DNA of 64,000 nt from the NCBI GenBank assembly GCA_902560045.1, contig CACEKJ010000005.1, positions 1 through 64,000 of the forward strand. Reading direction: 5' to 3'. Positions 36,918 through 45,989 of this stretch are shown one piece after another; positions within the stretch are counted from its first letter, which is position 1, and every line of letters starts with the position of its first letter. Origin of the DNA: an uncultured Bacteroidota bacterium (GTDB lineage Bacteria > Bacteroidota > Bacteroidia > Flavobacteriales > Flavobacteriaceae). The position numbers were made by a program, and so were the translations under genes. The notes under the pieces were generated by a model. That model saw nothing but the letters and a program-made list of their open reading frames with translations. It was not told where the DNA came from and did not search any database.

Positions 36918-38263
36918 GAATTCATTTTATTGCAATAGGTGGTTCAGCAATGCATAATCTGGCAATTGCTCTAAAACTTAAGGGATATGATATCACAGGT
37001 AGCGATGATGTTATAAATGACCCTTCGAAATCTAGACTAAATACTTATGGTTTGCTTCCTGAAAATGAAGGCTGGTTTTCTGAAAAAATAACTGATGATA
37101 TTGATGCAATCGTACTAGGTATGCATGCTAAAAATGATAATCCTGAATTATTGAAGTCTAAAGAGATTGGATTAAAAATTTATTCCTATCCTGAATTTAT
37201 ATTTAATCAATCAAAAGATAAAATTAGAATTGTTATTGGAGGGAGTCACGGAAAAACATCAATTACCTCCATAATTTTACATGTTTTAAGGTCTCAGAAT
37301 ATTGAGGCTGATTATATGGTTGGCGCACAACTTGACGGATTTGATGTAATGGTAAAGCTTACTGAGTCAAACAAATTTATTGTGCTAGAAGGAGACGAGT
37401 ATTTATCATCAGCAATGGATTTAAGACCCAAGTTTCATCTTTACAAACCACACATTGCACTTCTAAGTGGTATTTCTTGGGATCATATTAATGTATTCAA
37501 AACGTTTGAAGATTACATTAAGCAATTTGAGATATTTATAGATTCGATTTTAGATCAGGGAAAATTAGTTTATAATTCAGATGATAGTGAGCTAAGTAGC
37601 CTTGTAAAATCTAATAATAACAGTATTGAATTCATTCCTTATTCAACTCCTAATTATAAAATTATTGATGGGATATCATTTATTGATTTCCAGGGCAACT
37701 TATACAGGCTAAAAATTTTCGGCAAACACAATCTTCAAAATATAGCAGGGGCACTTCATGTTTGTAATTTAATGGGAATTAAAAGTGAAGATTTTTACAA
37801 TTCATTAACATCATTTAACGGCGCAAGCAATAGACTCGAATTGATCCATAGGACCTCTGATTTTGTTATTTATAAAGATTTTGCACATTCACCTAGTAAA
37901 GTACAGGCAACAACCAATGCTGTTAGAGAACAGTTTAATAATAAAAAGTTGATTGCTTGTTTTGAGCTACATACATATAGTAGCCTTAACCCCAAATTTT
38001 TAAAAAAATATAAAGACACATTAGATAGTGCTGATGAATGTATTATTTGCTATTCTGAAAAAAATATGAGAATTAAAAGATTAAAACCCATTGATTCTAA
38101 ATTAATTTCTGAGTCATTTAATCACAAAAATCTGGTTGTAGTTGATGATCATGAAAAATTTGAAAACAAAGTTTTATCATTTGACTTATCAAATACAGTA
38201 TTACTTATGATGAGCTCTGGTAAATTTGGAGGTTTTAATTTTGATAAATTAAAAAATTTGTAA
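36914..38263 (+). CDS. mpl: Mur ligase of the Mpl type (UDP-MurNAc:tripeptide ligase)
   Basis: A 449-residue ATP-dependent Mur ligase. IHFIAIGGSAMHNLAIALKLKGYDITGSDD is the N-terminal UDP-binding domain. The P-loop is GGSHGKT at residues 109-115. GDEYLSSAMD and SWDHINVFKTFEDY match the central domain of Mpl enzymes rather than MurC. The end holds ligand-domain motifs such as KDFAHSPSKVQAT. It probably reattaches recycled murein tripeptide to UDP-MurNAc. MurC is the alternative, but the length and the MHNLA sequence favour Mpl. Its stop abuts the next ATG directly. Confidence 0.85.
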   Translation: MRIHFIAIGGSAMHNLAIALKLKGYDITGSDDVINDPSKSRLNTYGLLPENEGWFSEKITDDIDAIVLGMHAKNDNPELLKSKEIGLKIYSYPEFIFNQSKDKIRIVIGGSHGKTSITSIILHVLRSQNIEADYMVGAQLDGFDVMVKLTESNKFIVLEGDEYLSSAMDLRPKFHLYKPHIALLSGISWDHINVFKTFEDYIKQFEIFIDSILDQGKLVYNSDDSELSSLVKSNNNSIEFIPYSTPNYKIIDGISFIDFQGNLYRLKIFGKHNLQNIAGALHVCNLMGIKSEDFYNSLTSFNGASNRLELIHRTSDFVIYKDFAHSPSKVQATTNAVREQFNNKKLIACFELHTYSSLNPKFLKKYKDTLDSADECIICYSEKNMRIKRLKPIDSKLISESFNHKNLVVVDDHEKFENKVLSFDLSNTVLLMMSSGKFGGFNFDKLKNL

Positions 38264-38953
38264 ATGGAGGATATAAAAAATATTTTTTTTGATTTAGATC
38301 ATACACTATGGGATTTTGACAAAAATTCTGATTTAACTTTTCATAAAATAATTGAAAAAAATAATATTAATATTGACATATCAAAATTTTTAGATGCCTA
38401 CCATCCTATTAACAGACATTATTGGAATTTATATAGAATAGATAAAGTCACGAAACCACACTTGAGATTTTATAGACTCTCCGACACCTTTGAACAATTG
38501 AAATTTGAAGTAGACGATGAAATGATAAATAAACTCGCGATAGATTACATTGAGCATCTATCAGATTTTAACCACTTAATTCCCAATACTATTTTGGTAT
38601 TAGATTACCTACATTTAAAATACAATATGCATATTATAACCAATGGTTTCAAAGAAGTTCAAAGAAGAAAACTAGAGAAGTCAGATTTATTAAAGTACTT
38701 TAGGACAATCACCATTTCAGAAGATGTAGGGGTAAAAAAACCTGACGAAATTATTTTTAAACATGCATTACAAAAATCTGATTCTTTAATCGAGAATTCT
38801 ATTATGATAGGGGACAACTATAATGCTGATATATTAGGGGCAAATAATATTGGTATGAAATCGATATATTTTAATTTTCATAAAACCCAAGAAGAACAAA
38901 AAGAAGATGTTGTTATCATTGAAGATCTGAAAGAAATTCTTGAAATACTGTAA
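38264..38953 (+). CDS. HAD-superfamily hydrolase, YjjG-type nucleotidase
   Basis: A 229-residue HAD phosphatase. Motif I is FFDLDHTLWDF with nucleophile D10 and acid D12. Motif II is IITNG, motif III surrounds VGVKKPDEIIFKHAL, and motif IV is MIGDNYNADILGAN. The alpha-helical cap inserted after motif I fits the YjjG/YfnB pyrimidine-nucleotidase subgroup, which removes non-canonical nucleotides. Its start directly follows the mpl stop, and its stop abuts that of the convergent rlmB. Confidence 0.85.
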   Translation: MEDIKNIFFDLDHTLWDFDKNSDLTFHKIIEKNNINIDISKFLDAYHPINRHYWNLYRIDKVTKPHLRFYRLSDTFEQLKFEVDDEMINKLAIDYIEHLSDFNHLIPNTILVLDYLHLKYNMHIITNGFKEVQRRKLEKSDLLKYFRTITISEDVGVKKPDEIIFKHALQKSDSLIENSIMIGDNYNADILGANNIGMKSIYFNFHKTQEEQKEDVVIIEDLKEILEIL

Positions 38954-39685
38954 TTATATTCTTTGTCTTACAACTTCGTAAAGAAAAACACCACAGGCTA
39001 CAGAAACATTTAATGATTGGATTTTTCCATACATTGGAAGCTTAACAACTTCATCAGAAAGATTTATAATAGATTTATTAATTCCTCTTTGCTCTGAACC
39101 CATAATTACCGCTACAGGTTTTGTAAAATCTACATCATAGACATTTTTATTTGCTTTTTCAGATGCAGAGACAATGGATATGTCAATTGATTTTAGATGA
39201 TATATTGCATCTTTAATATGATTTACTTTACAAATAGGGATGTTAAAAATAGCTCCTGCACTTGTTTTTATTGTGTCTGAATTAATTGGTGCCGATGAGC
39301 TATTTTGTATGATAATTCCATCCACACCACTTATCTCAGCGGTTCTTATTATTGCACCAAAATTTCTTACATCATTTACTTGGTCTAAAATCAAAACAAA
39401 TGGATTTTTTATCGCTGCTAATTTTTCTCCAAACTGATCCATTGTAAGAAATTTTATGGGAGATATTCTTGCGATAACTCCTTGATGATTTTTTTTTGAT
39501 AACCTATCAAGTTTTTGAGTAGGGACATAAGAAAAGTTTATTTTATTTTTTCTAATCAAAGATTCCAATTTTCCAATTAAGGTACCTTTTAGCCCTGTTT
39601 GAATAAATACTTTATCAATATCCTTCGATGAGTTAATAGCTTCAATTACTGATCTAATTCCGTATATTTCTGCAGTTTTATCCAT
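38954..39685 (-). CDS. rlmB: 23S rRNA (guanosine-2'-O-)-methyltransferase RlmB
   Basis: A SPOUT-family enzyme of 243 residues that methylates G2251 (E. coli numbering) of 23S rRNA. The N-terminal domain begins IYGIRSVIEAINS. SpoU motif 1 is DQVNDVRNFGAIIRTAEISGVDG, motif 2 is MGSEQRGI, and motif 3 is KIQSLNVSVACGVFLYE, which closes the trefoil-knot SAM site. Its ATG overlaps the stop of the large FG-GAP gene by one base (TAATG). A housekeeping enzyme thus appears translationally coupled to a surface lipoprotein. Confidence 0.94.
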   Translation of the reverse strand: MDKTAEIYGIRSVIEAINSSKDIDKVFIQTGLKGTLIGKLESLIRKNKINFSYVPTQKLDRLSKKNHQGVIARISPIKFLTMDQFGEKLAAIKNPFVLILDQVNDVRNFGAIIRTAEISGVDGIIIQNSSSAPINSDTIKTSAGAIFNIPICKVNHIKDAIYHLKSIDISIVSASEKANKNVYDVDFTKPVAVIMGSEQRGINKSIINLSDEVVKLPMYGKIQSLNVSVACGVFLYEVVRQRI

Positions 39686-42600
39686 TAGTTCTTTAGTTCA
39701 AAAATTTCTAAGTCTGAATTGTTATTACCAATTAATATTTGAGACCTTTTCTTGTTTATAATTTTAATTGATTTGGTATTTCCTTTGGTGTATAATCCAG
39801 ATTCTTTTGGCCCTAAAACAGTATAATTGTCATTCTTATTAGATAATAATGCCAAGACAAATTGATTATCTAACCTAGGAGTTTCCACTTCTGTATTATA
39901 AATATTCCCTCCAATGATTACATCTTCATATCCGTCTTTATTCAAATCCATTACATCACTTGCTATTAATGGGATAGTTTGAGCCATTGCGGGAAGTTTG
40001 TTTATTATAAATTCATTATTTCCTTTGTTAATTAATAGTATTGATTCAAATGATGTTACTTTTCTTTCGTAAGAATCAATAATTTCTTCCCCGTAGATAT
40101 CTTCTATGGACGCATTGGCAAATTCCTCAAATGTTGGTAGTTTTTCTGAAATAAATGGCATTTGCTGAGTCGAACATTCTTTCCCTCTTAAAGGAACATA
40201 GTTTCCTTCATATTTATAGCTTAAAACTAGGTCATGTGTTCCGTTTCCGTCAAAGTCATTTCCAAATATTTTTAGAGGTTTGTCTTTGCTGGTTTTATAT
40301 TTAGAATTTTTACCAATGTTACCTATAATATAATCTTTAAAACCATCATTGTTTACGTCAGTTTCTTGAATGTTGAACCATAATCCATACAAATCGTCTA
40401 GTTTGTTCTCGATATTTATGTTTCTGAAGGTCCCTTTTTCGTTTAGAAACAAACCAATATTTGTCCACTCGCCAACAGCTATAAAATCTTCCCATCCGTC
40501 GTTGTTAAAGTCGGTTGAAATTACCTTGTTAACTATACCAAAGTTTTCAAAATCAGGTGCAATTTTATAGGTGTTATTGTATAATTTACCAGATCTATTT
40601 TCATAAATAATTGAGGGTTCATGTATGGGGTATTTTTTTGTTTGAATTCTATTTCCCACTATGATGTCTTTATCTCCGTCATTGTCAAAATCTATCGAAG
40701 TAACAGACTTTCCGCTAATTGTGTAGTTTTTAAGGTCATCTTGTGTATCTTTTTCAAAATTTCCTTTTCCATCATTTAAATAAATTCTATCAATTAATTC
40801 ATTTGATCTGTTATTGAATTCATTTCCTCCACTGACAACATATAAGTCTAAATCATTATCGTTGTCTATATCAACAAAAATTGATTCCATATCCTCATAA
40901 TTAGCATCTTTTTCAAAACATTCTAACTTTTTCTTCACATAACCATTTCTTGTGTTAATAAATAGCTTAGGTTCTTGATTATAAGCACCACCGATAAAAA
41001 TATCAATCATTCCATCGTTATTGACATCTCCTTTATTGATAAACGGTCCCAATGTAGATTGCTTGTAGGGGAGTAGTATCTCAGTAGAAAAATCATTGTA
41101 ATAATTTTCTGTATGAGTATATTTAATATCGCTATCTATCTTTTGAAATAAATAATTTGTCTTAGTGTTTGTGGGTAATTTATCATTTGATTCTTCCTCA
41201 TTTACCACAACTGATGTATTTACATCAATATCATACAAAGTTTTAATGTTTCCAGAGCTCCATTCAACCCTAATAGAGTCTATTTTAGAGGTTTTTCCCA
41301 AGCCAAAGAGCATTTCATCACTTACAGAGGATAAATAGCCTCTAACACGCTTAGATTCTTTGGTTCTGGATGTATTTTCAAAATATATTGTTGCTTTTGC
41401 AAAAGATTCTGATAATATCCCTTTGGTTTTAATTTTAAGAAAGTTCCCTAACTTGTTTTCTACAGATAAATTCTTATAAACAAATGCATTTTCATCAATA
41501 TTATTTATGATTATTTCTGCGTCTCCATCGTTATCTAAATCAGCGTATGCTGCACCGTTTGAGAAACTTGGCTCCATTAGACTTGATGTAGAACCAACTT
41601 CTCTAAAGGTTAAATTGCCTTCATTTTTGTAAAGAAGATTTGGAAGCTTCTCTGAGGGGAGTTCATCATACAGTTTCTTTTTCATACTGATTGGCACTGT
41701 ATTGTTATATTCCTTTCTGGTTTGGTTTATTTTAATTCTTGAATCATTATCCGAACCATACTTTCTATATCCATTTGTTACAAAAATATCTTCGTTTCCA
41801 TCTAAATTATAATCAAATATTAAACCTGCCCAACTCCAATCTGTTTTTGCAATATTTAGCTGATGTGAAATATTATGATATTTGTTATTGCCCATGTTTA
41901 ATTGCAGTGAATTAAACATGTATTGATAATGCTGATCTAATTTATTTGTAATTAAATCAAAATTTGATGTATTCATTGATGCCATTAATGTTTTTGATCT
42001 TACATGATCACTTGATGCCATATCTAATACAAAAATATCACTGAGGTTATCCCCGTTGATGTCTTCAATATCTACACCCATCCCATAAAAGGATATTTGT
42101 TTTGTAGATTCTTTAATTTTATTTGAGAAGGTTCCGTCCTGGTTATTAATATACATTGCATCTTTTACATAGTAATCGTTTGCAATATAAATATCTTGCC
42201 ATCCGTCGTTATTTATATCACTAATACAAAGCCCTAGACCAAAGGTTGGGCTTAAAAGACCAGCTTTTTCAGTGATATTTACAAATTTGCCATCAACTTG
42301 TTCATATAACTGTGAAGAGTTTCTTCTTAACAAAGATTTATTTTCAAAATTTTTAAAAAATGTTAAGGGATCGTATCCGTAAAATTCATTTTCATTCATA
42401 ACAACACAATCTAAGTCTCCATCTTTATCAAAATCAAAAAAAGCTGATTGCGTACTAATTCCTTGGTCATCTAGTCCATATAAACTTGCATTTTCAGTGA
42501 ATGTTAGATCTTTATTATTAATTAGTAGTGTATTTTTTCTTTTAGTTCGATTAAAGGGACCTCCTTGTGAAATATAAATATCTAACCAGCCATCGTTATT

Positions 42601-42984
42601 TACATCAGCAAAAGTAACCCCACTGGACCACCCTTTATTTTGATTAATATTGCTTTTCTCTGTAATATCCTCAAACTTCAACTCACCTTTGTTTAAATAC
42701 AGTTTATTTCTACTCTGATTAGAAGTAAAAAATACATCTTTTAACCCATCATTATTTATATCTGCTATACCTACTCCTGATCCGTTGTAGAAATAATCAT
42801 AATCAAATAGATTTTCTTTAGTTTCTAGATTAGGGGTAATTGTATTAGAAAAGTCAATTCCTGTTTCTTTAGAAGATAATTTTTCGAATGGAATTGTTTC
42901 AATTTTATTTTCATTGTTTTTAGTTGAACAACCAGAAAATAAAATAGCCAATAATATTACTTTTATGAATAGGAATCTTTTCAT
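39685..42984 (-). CDS. large FG-GAP/VCBS repeat lipoprotein with UnbV domain
   Basis: A 1099-residue exported protein. The lipobox LFSGC has C19 as anchor. Many FG-GAP/VCBS motifs of the calcium-binding D-x-N-x-D-G type occur (DINNDGLKDVFF, DVNNDGWLDIYI, DFDKDGDLDCVV), which predicts beta-propellers. An ASPIC/UnbV domain (SIRVEWSSGNIKTLYDI) lies in the middle. This CRTAC1-like architecture is frequent beside SusCD pairs in marine Bacteroidota. Function is not established; surface adhesion or polymer binding is inferred. It is separated from the SusCD operon by a terminator and is coupled to rlmB downstream. Confidence 0.88.
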   Translation of the reverse strand: MKRFLFIKVILLAILFSGCSTKNNENKIETIPFEKLSSKETGIDFSNTITPNLETKENLFDYDYFYNGSGVGIADINNDGLKDVFFTSNQSRNKLYLNKGELKFEDITEKSNINQNKGWSSGVTFADVNNDGWLDIYISQGGPFNRTKRKNTLLINNKDLTFTENASLYGLDDQGISTQSAFFDFDKDGDLDCVVMNENEFYGYDPLTFFKNFENKSLLRRNSSQLYEQVDGKFVNITEKAGLLSPTFGLGLCISDINNDGWQDIYIANDYYVKDAMYINNQDGTFSNKIKESTKQISFYGMGVDIEDINGDNLSDIFVLDMASSDHVRSKTLMASMNTSNFDLITNKLDQHYQYMFNSLQLNMGNNKYHNISHQLNIAKTDWSWAGLIFDYNLDGNEDIFVTNGYRKYGSDNDSRIKINQTRKEYNNTVPISMKKKLYDELPSEKLPNLLYKNEGNLTFREVGSTSSLMEPSFSNGAAYADLDNDGDAEIIINNIDENAFVYKNLSVENKLGNFLKIKTKGILSESFAKATIYFENTSRTKESKRVRGYLSSVSDEMLFGLGKTSKIDSIRVEWSSGNIKTLYDIDVNTSVVVNEEESNDKLPTNTKTNYLFQKIDSDIKYTHTENYYNDFSTEILLPYKQSTLGPFINKGDVNNDGMIDIFIGGAYNQEPKLFINTRNGYVKKKLECFEKDANYEDMESIFVDIDNDNDLDLYVVSGGNEFNNRSNELIDRIYLNDGKGNFEKDTQDDLKNYTISGKSVTSIDFDNDGDKDIIVGNRIQTKKYPIHEPSIIYENRSGKLYNNTYKIAPDFENFGIVNKVISTDFNNDGWEDFIAVGEWTNIGLFLNEKGTFRNINIENKLDDLYGLWFNIQETDVNNDGFKDYIIGNIGKNSKYKTSKDKPLKIFGNDFDGNGTHDLVLSYKYEGNYVPLRGKECSTQQMPFISEKLPTFEEFANASIEDIYGEEIIDSYERKVTSFESILLINKGNNEFIINKLPAMAQTIPLIASDVMDLNKDGYEDVIIGGNIYNTEVETPRLDNQFVLALLSNKNDNYTVLGPKESGLYTKGNTKSIKIINKKRSQILIGNNNSDLEIFELKN

Positions 42985-43006
42985 TTTACAAATGTAATGA
43001 AATGGT

Positions 43007-43046
43007 AAAAAAAAAGAGCCTTACGTGAGTAAAGCTCTTTTTTTTT
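43007..43046 (-). terminator. terminator of the SusC-SusD operon
   Basis: Arms AAAAAAAAAGAGC (43007-43019) and GCTCTTTTTTTTT (43034-43046) pair perfectly. Inside them, TTAC/GTAA around a GTGA loop extends the stem past one C/A mismatch. The element lies 17 bases beyond the stop of the last operon gene on the minus strand. Confidence 0.88.
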
Positions 43047-43062
43047 ATTTAACAGTTTAAAA

Positions 43063-44064
43063 TTACTGCGCACATTCTGATATAGGAAGTAATCCTGGAG
43101 GTATTAAACCACCATCTGTACAGTCATTTAGTACCTGAGTACCAATACCAACAGATGAATATAGCATATCACCAGTCCACTCACCAGTAGTTGCATCGAA
43201 TTCACCAACACCGAATACTTCAATAGCAATTTCAGCATAGTAATCATTAATCCATGTCCACGTTACAACACTAGAACCAGCAGGAATATCTACAAGTTGC
43301 TCAGCGTAGTAACCGTCAGCTGTTGCTGTACAGTCTGGAGTACCTTCCCATGGTTGCCATTGAGAACACATAGCGTAATTTCTAACGTCACCATCAACAT
43401 AAACTTCTAAACCTTGAGATTGTGGAGTTCCATCTCCAGCATTAGTTGTTTGCCAACCATCACCCCAACAGTCATACATTTTAACTAAGTAGTTTCCTGG
43501 AGCAGGATCACAACTTAATAATGCATTGTATGTGTATGGAGAAGAGAAGAATCCACCAAGGATACTACCTGCAGCATCGTTTGGTCCATAAACTTCACCA
43601 TTAGTTAACTCTAATTCAAACTGAATTTTTAATAAATCTCCAGCTGTTGCTTCACCACCTGTAAATCCTAAAGCTTCCTTCATTTGACCCCAAGTAAACA
43701 CAATGTCTTTTCTTGGAAGTCCGTGAGGTCCTTCATACATATCTGATGGTAAATAAGTAGCAGCTAAAGCTCTTAAAGATGCATCACCGTTATCTGGTGT
43801 ATAGTCAACGAAGTCAACGTACATTCTGATTTCAGCCATCAGTGCACCATCTTCAACATCTTGTTCCTCAATTGTAGCAACAAAGGCACTTTCGTCGTTA
43901 CTAGAGTTAATTAGAGATTGACCCTCAGTCGTGTAAACCTCAACACCTCTAACAACAGCGCCATTGATTGGTTCATTTGCAAAGTCTATCACATTTTCGC
44001 TGTCATGACATGAAAATGGAAGAATAATTAATGAAACAAATAATAATTTAAGTATATTTTTCAT
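43063..44064 (-). CDS. SusCD-associated surface lipoprotein (unknown family)
   Basis: A 333-residue lipoprotein with C19 as the anchor in LPFSC. I do not recognise a catalytic family. The C-terminal half contains MYDCWGDGWQTT, which resembles the D-x-x-G-D-G-W motif seen in Bacteroidota surface beta-sandwich domains. Further aromatic-rich segments include VVTWTWINDYYAEIAIEVFG, and several cysteines are present. It is the third gene of the susC-susD unit (15 bases after susD). That places it as the accessory surface-exposed binding lipoprotein, the slot filled by SusE-like proteins elsewhere. It ends at a strong terminator. Confidence 0.7.
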   Translation of the reverse strand: MKNILKLLFVSLIILPFSCHDSENVIDFANEPINGAVVRGVEVYTTEGQSLINSSNDESAFVATIEEQDVEDGALMAEIRMYVDFVDYTPDNGDASLRALAATYLPSDMYEGPHGLPRKDIVFTWGQMKEALGFTGGEATAGDLLKIQFELELTNGEVYGPNDAAGSILGGFFSSPYTYNALLSCDPAPGNYLVKMYDCWGDGWQTTNAGDGTPQSQGLEVYVDGDVRNYAMCSQWQPWEGTPDCTATADGYYAEQLVDIPAGSSVVTWTWINDYYAEIAIEVFGVGEFDATTGEWTGDMLYSSVGIGTQVLNDCTDGGLIPPGLLPISECAQ

Positions 44065-44078
44065 AGTTTCTATTTTTA

Positions 44079-45968
44079 TTAGTTAGCAGGATTAACAGCA
44101 CCTTGATCCCAGAATACAGTCGTATTATTGTCCTGTCTCTGTAAGATACTTGGGTTAGCACTAATTTCTCCTGATGGATATAGTCCAGTTCTTGGGAATG
44201 GCCCAGATTCTGCATTATCCATTAAACCTCTTGATAAGTGTCTTGGAGCACCTGTTCTTCTAATGAAGTTCCAAGCGTCGTATCCACCACCGTACATTGC
44301 AACAAAGTATTGCTCAGCTAAGACGTCTAATTGTGTTTTAGCAACTGGCCATCCAAATTGATCTAAACTAGTGTCAGCACCAGCAGCAGCGTCAAATTCA
44401 GCTAGCTTCATCGCGATAAAATCACTTACGTCAGTACCTGTCGCAAAGTAATTAGAGTCAGCTTCTGGATCTACAGATCCCATAGATAATACTTTATCAA
44501 ATGAGTGTTGCATTCCAATTTCCATCATAGCTCTGGCAGTACCAGTATCACCTAACCACATTGCAGCTTCAGCTTTCATGAAGTGAACGTAAGATGACAA
44601 GTAGATTGGCCATATACCAGCTCCACCACCACCATTACCTTGCCATACTGCACCTTTAATCGCTTCGTTAGAAGCAGTTAAAGTACCATGGTTGTCGTAA
44701 TTTACGATGTCGGGCATGTTGTCAAAACTACCACCTGAAGGATATACACCTACAGCTGTTCTTGTAAAGTTATCTGGAGGAGTTCCTTCATCATTTCCAT
44801 GATGTCTTCCCCAGTATCCTAAGAAGTTTGCACACCATCTACCTTTTAATCCGTTTGCATCACCATCAATTGTGAAATCTAAGTGAGGAGGATTAGCAAT
44901 AAGTGAACATGATAATGTTTCTCCATTTTCTGTACTAGTAGAGTCACCACCAAAACTTATAGGCCAGTTGAATGGTCCATCTCCGTTAAAGAATAACATT
45001 GATGAGTTACCTGGCGTAGTCATGTTTTGTCTGTAGAAGTAATATCTTCTTCTTGGATCATCTGAAGTAATTGCTCTTTGAGCAGCTCCATCTTCTTCCA
45101 TTCCAGTACCTGGATAAGCTACAGCAGTAGTCATCCATTCATTCATATCACCTGTCATTATATCCATTAACCATGAAGATTGATAGATGTTTGCTCCTGA
45201 AGTTGTGTAATCAGATGCATACCAAGGGTGACGTGTATCAGGTTGTAATTCTTGAGTACCATAGCTAAATTGCATGTCTGCATCTGCAGTGTCAATAACA
45301 CCAGTCATCGCCAATGCTCCGGCATAATCACCAGTAGTAAGCATTGCACGCATTTTTAGTGTGTTTACAAACTTCATCCAGTTTCCTGTATCACCTCCGT
45401 AATATAAGTCATCTGTTACTGCAACAGCAGCACTTAAATAAGAACTAGCTTCGTCTAATAAAGCAAGTGCACCTGCGTACACTACCTCATCATCACTTGT
45501 AGCCGGATTAGGGTACTCAGTAGGGTTGTTTGCTTGCTCAAATGGAATATCTCCAACTGAATCAACAAGTCCCATCATGATGTGAGCAGCCATTGCTTTT
45601 GAAATACCAAGGTGAAAAGCCAATAGGTTTTCTTCACCGTTTTGTAATTCGATCGCGTCAATATCAGGAAGTATTCCTGAATATAAAGCTCCCCAGGCAC
45701 CACTAACAGTACCACCACCGAAGTTCTCATAATATACTCTACCACCCATATGTGATATTCTTCCTAGTGCTGCGCCATTAAATTGCATGTCTTGCATTGC
45801 ACCAAGATAATTCACTTGAATAGTGTTTAACAACAGATCAGCATCAGCTAGATCTGGAGACAGTGCATTTGGATCAGTAAGATCTTCTAACTCCATAGTT
45901 TCACAAGAGTAGAACATCGTACCTGCCGCGATGACTGTCATCATTAAATATTTAAAAATTCTTTTCAT
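44079..45968 (-). CDS. SusD/RagB-family nutrient-binding outer-membrane lipoprotein
   Basis: A 629-residue lipoprotein. The lipobox MFYSC has C22 as anchor. The sequence after it (TDPNALSPDLADADLLLNTIQVNYL) and the following helical TPR-like part fit the SusD-like families. SusD forms the lid of the SusC channel and captures the substrate. It lies 21 bases after susC on the same strand. The codon choice and G+C are visibly richer than in neighbouring housekeeping genes, consistent with heavy expression. The substrate is unknown; no carbohydrate-active enzyme lies in the window. Confidence 0.9.
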   Translation of the reverse strand: MKRIFKYLMMTVIAAGTMFYSCETMELEDLTDPNALSPDLADADLLLNTIQVNYLGAMQDMQFNGAALGRISHMGGRVYYENFGGGTVSGAWGALYSGILPDIDAIELQNGEENLLAFHLGISKAMAAHIMMGLVDSVGDIPFEQANNPTEYPNPATSDDEVVYAGALALLDEASSYLSAAVAVTDDLYYGGDTGNWMKFVNTLKMRAMLTTGDYAGALAMTGVIDTADADMQFSYGTQELQPDTRHPWYASDYTTSGANIYQSSWLMDIMTGDMNEWMTTAVAYPGTGMEEDGAAQRAITSDDPRRRYYFYRQNMTTPGNSSMLFFNGDGPFNWPISFGGDSTSTENGETLSCSLIANPPHLDFTIDGDANGLKGRWCANFLGYWGRHHGNDEGTPPDNFTRTAVGVYPSGGSFDNMPDIVNYDNHGTLTASNEAIKGAVWQGNGGGGAGIWPIYLSSYVHFMKAEAAMWLGDTGTARAMMEIGMQHSFDKVLSMGSVDPEADSNYFATGTDVSDFIAMKLAEFDAAAGADTSLDQFGWPVAKTQLDVLAEQYFVAMYGGGYDAWNFIRRTGAPRHLSRGLMDNAESGPFPRTGLYPSGEISANPSILQRQDNNTTVFWDQGAVNPAN

Positions 45969-45989
45969 AATTTATTTTTTTATATGTTA

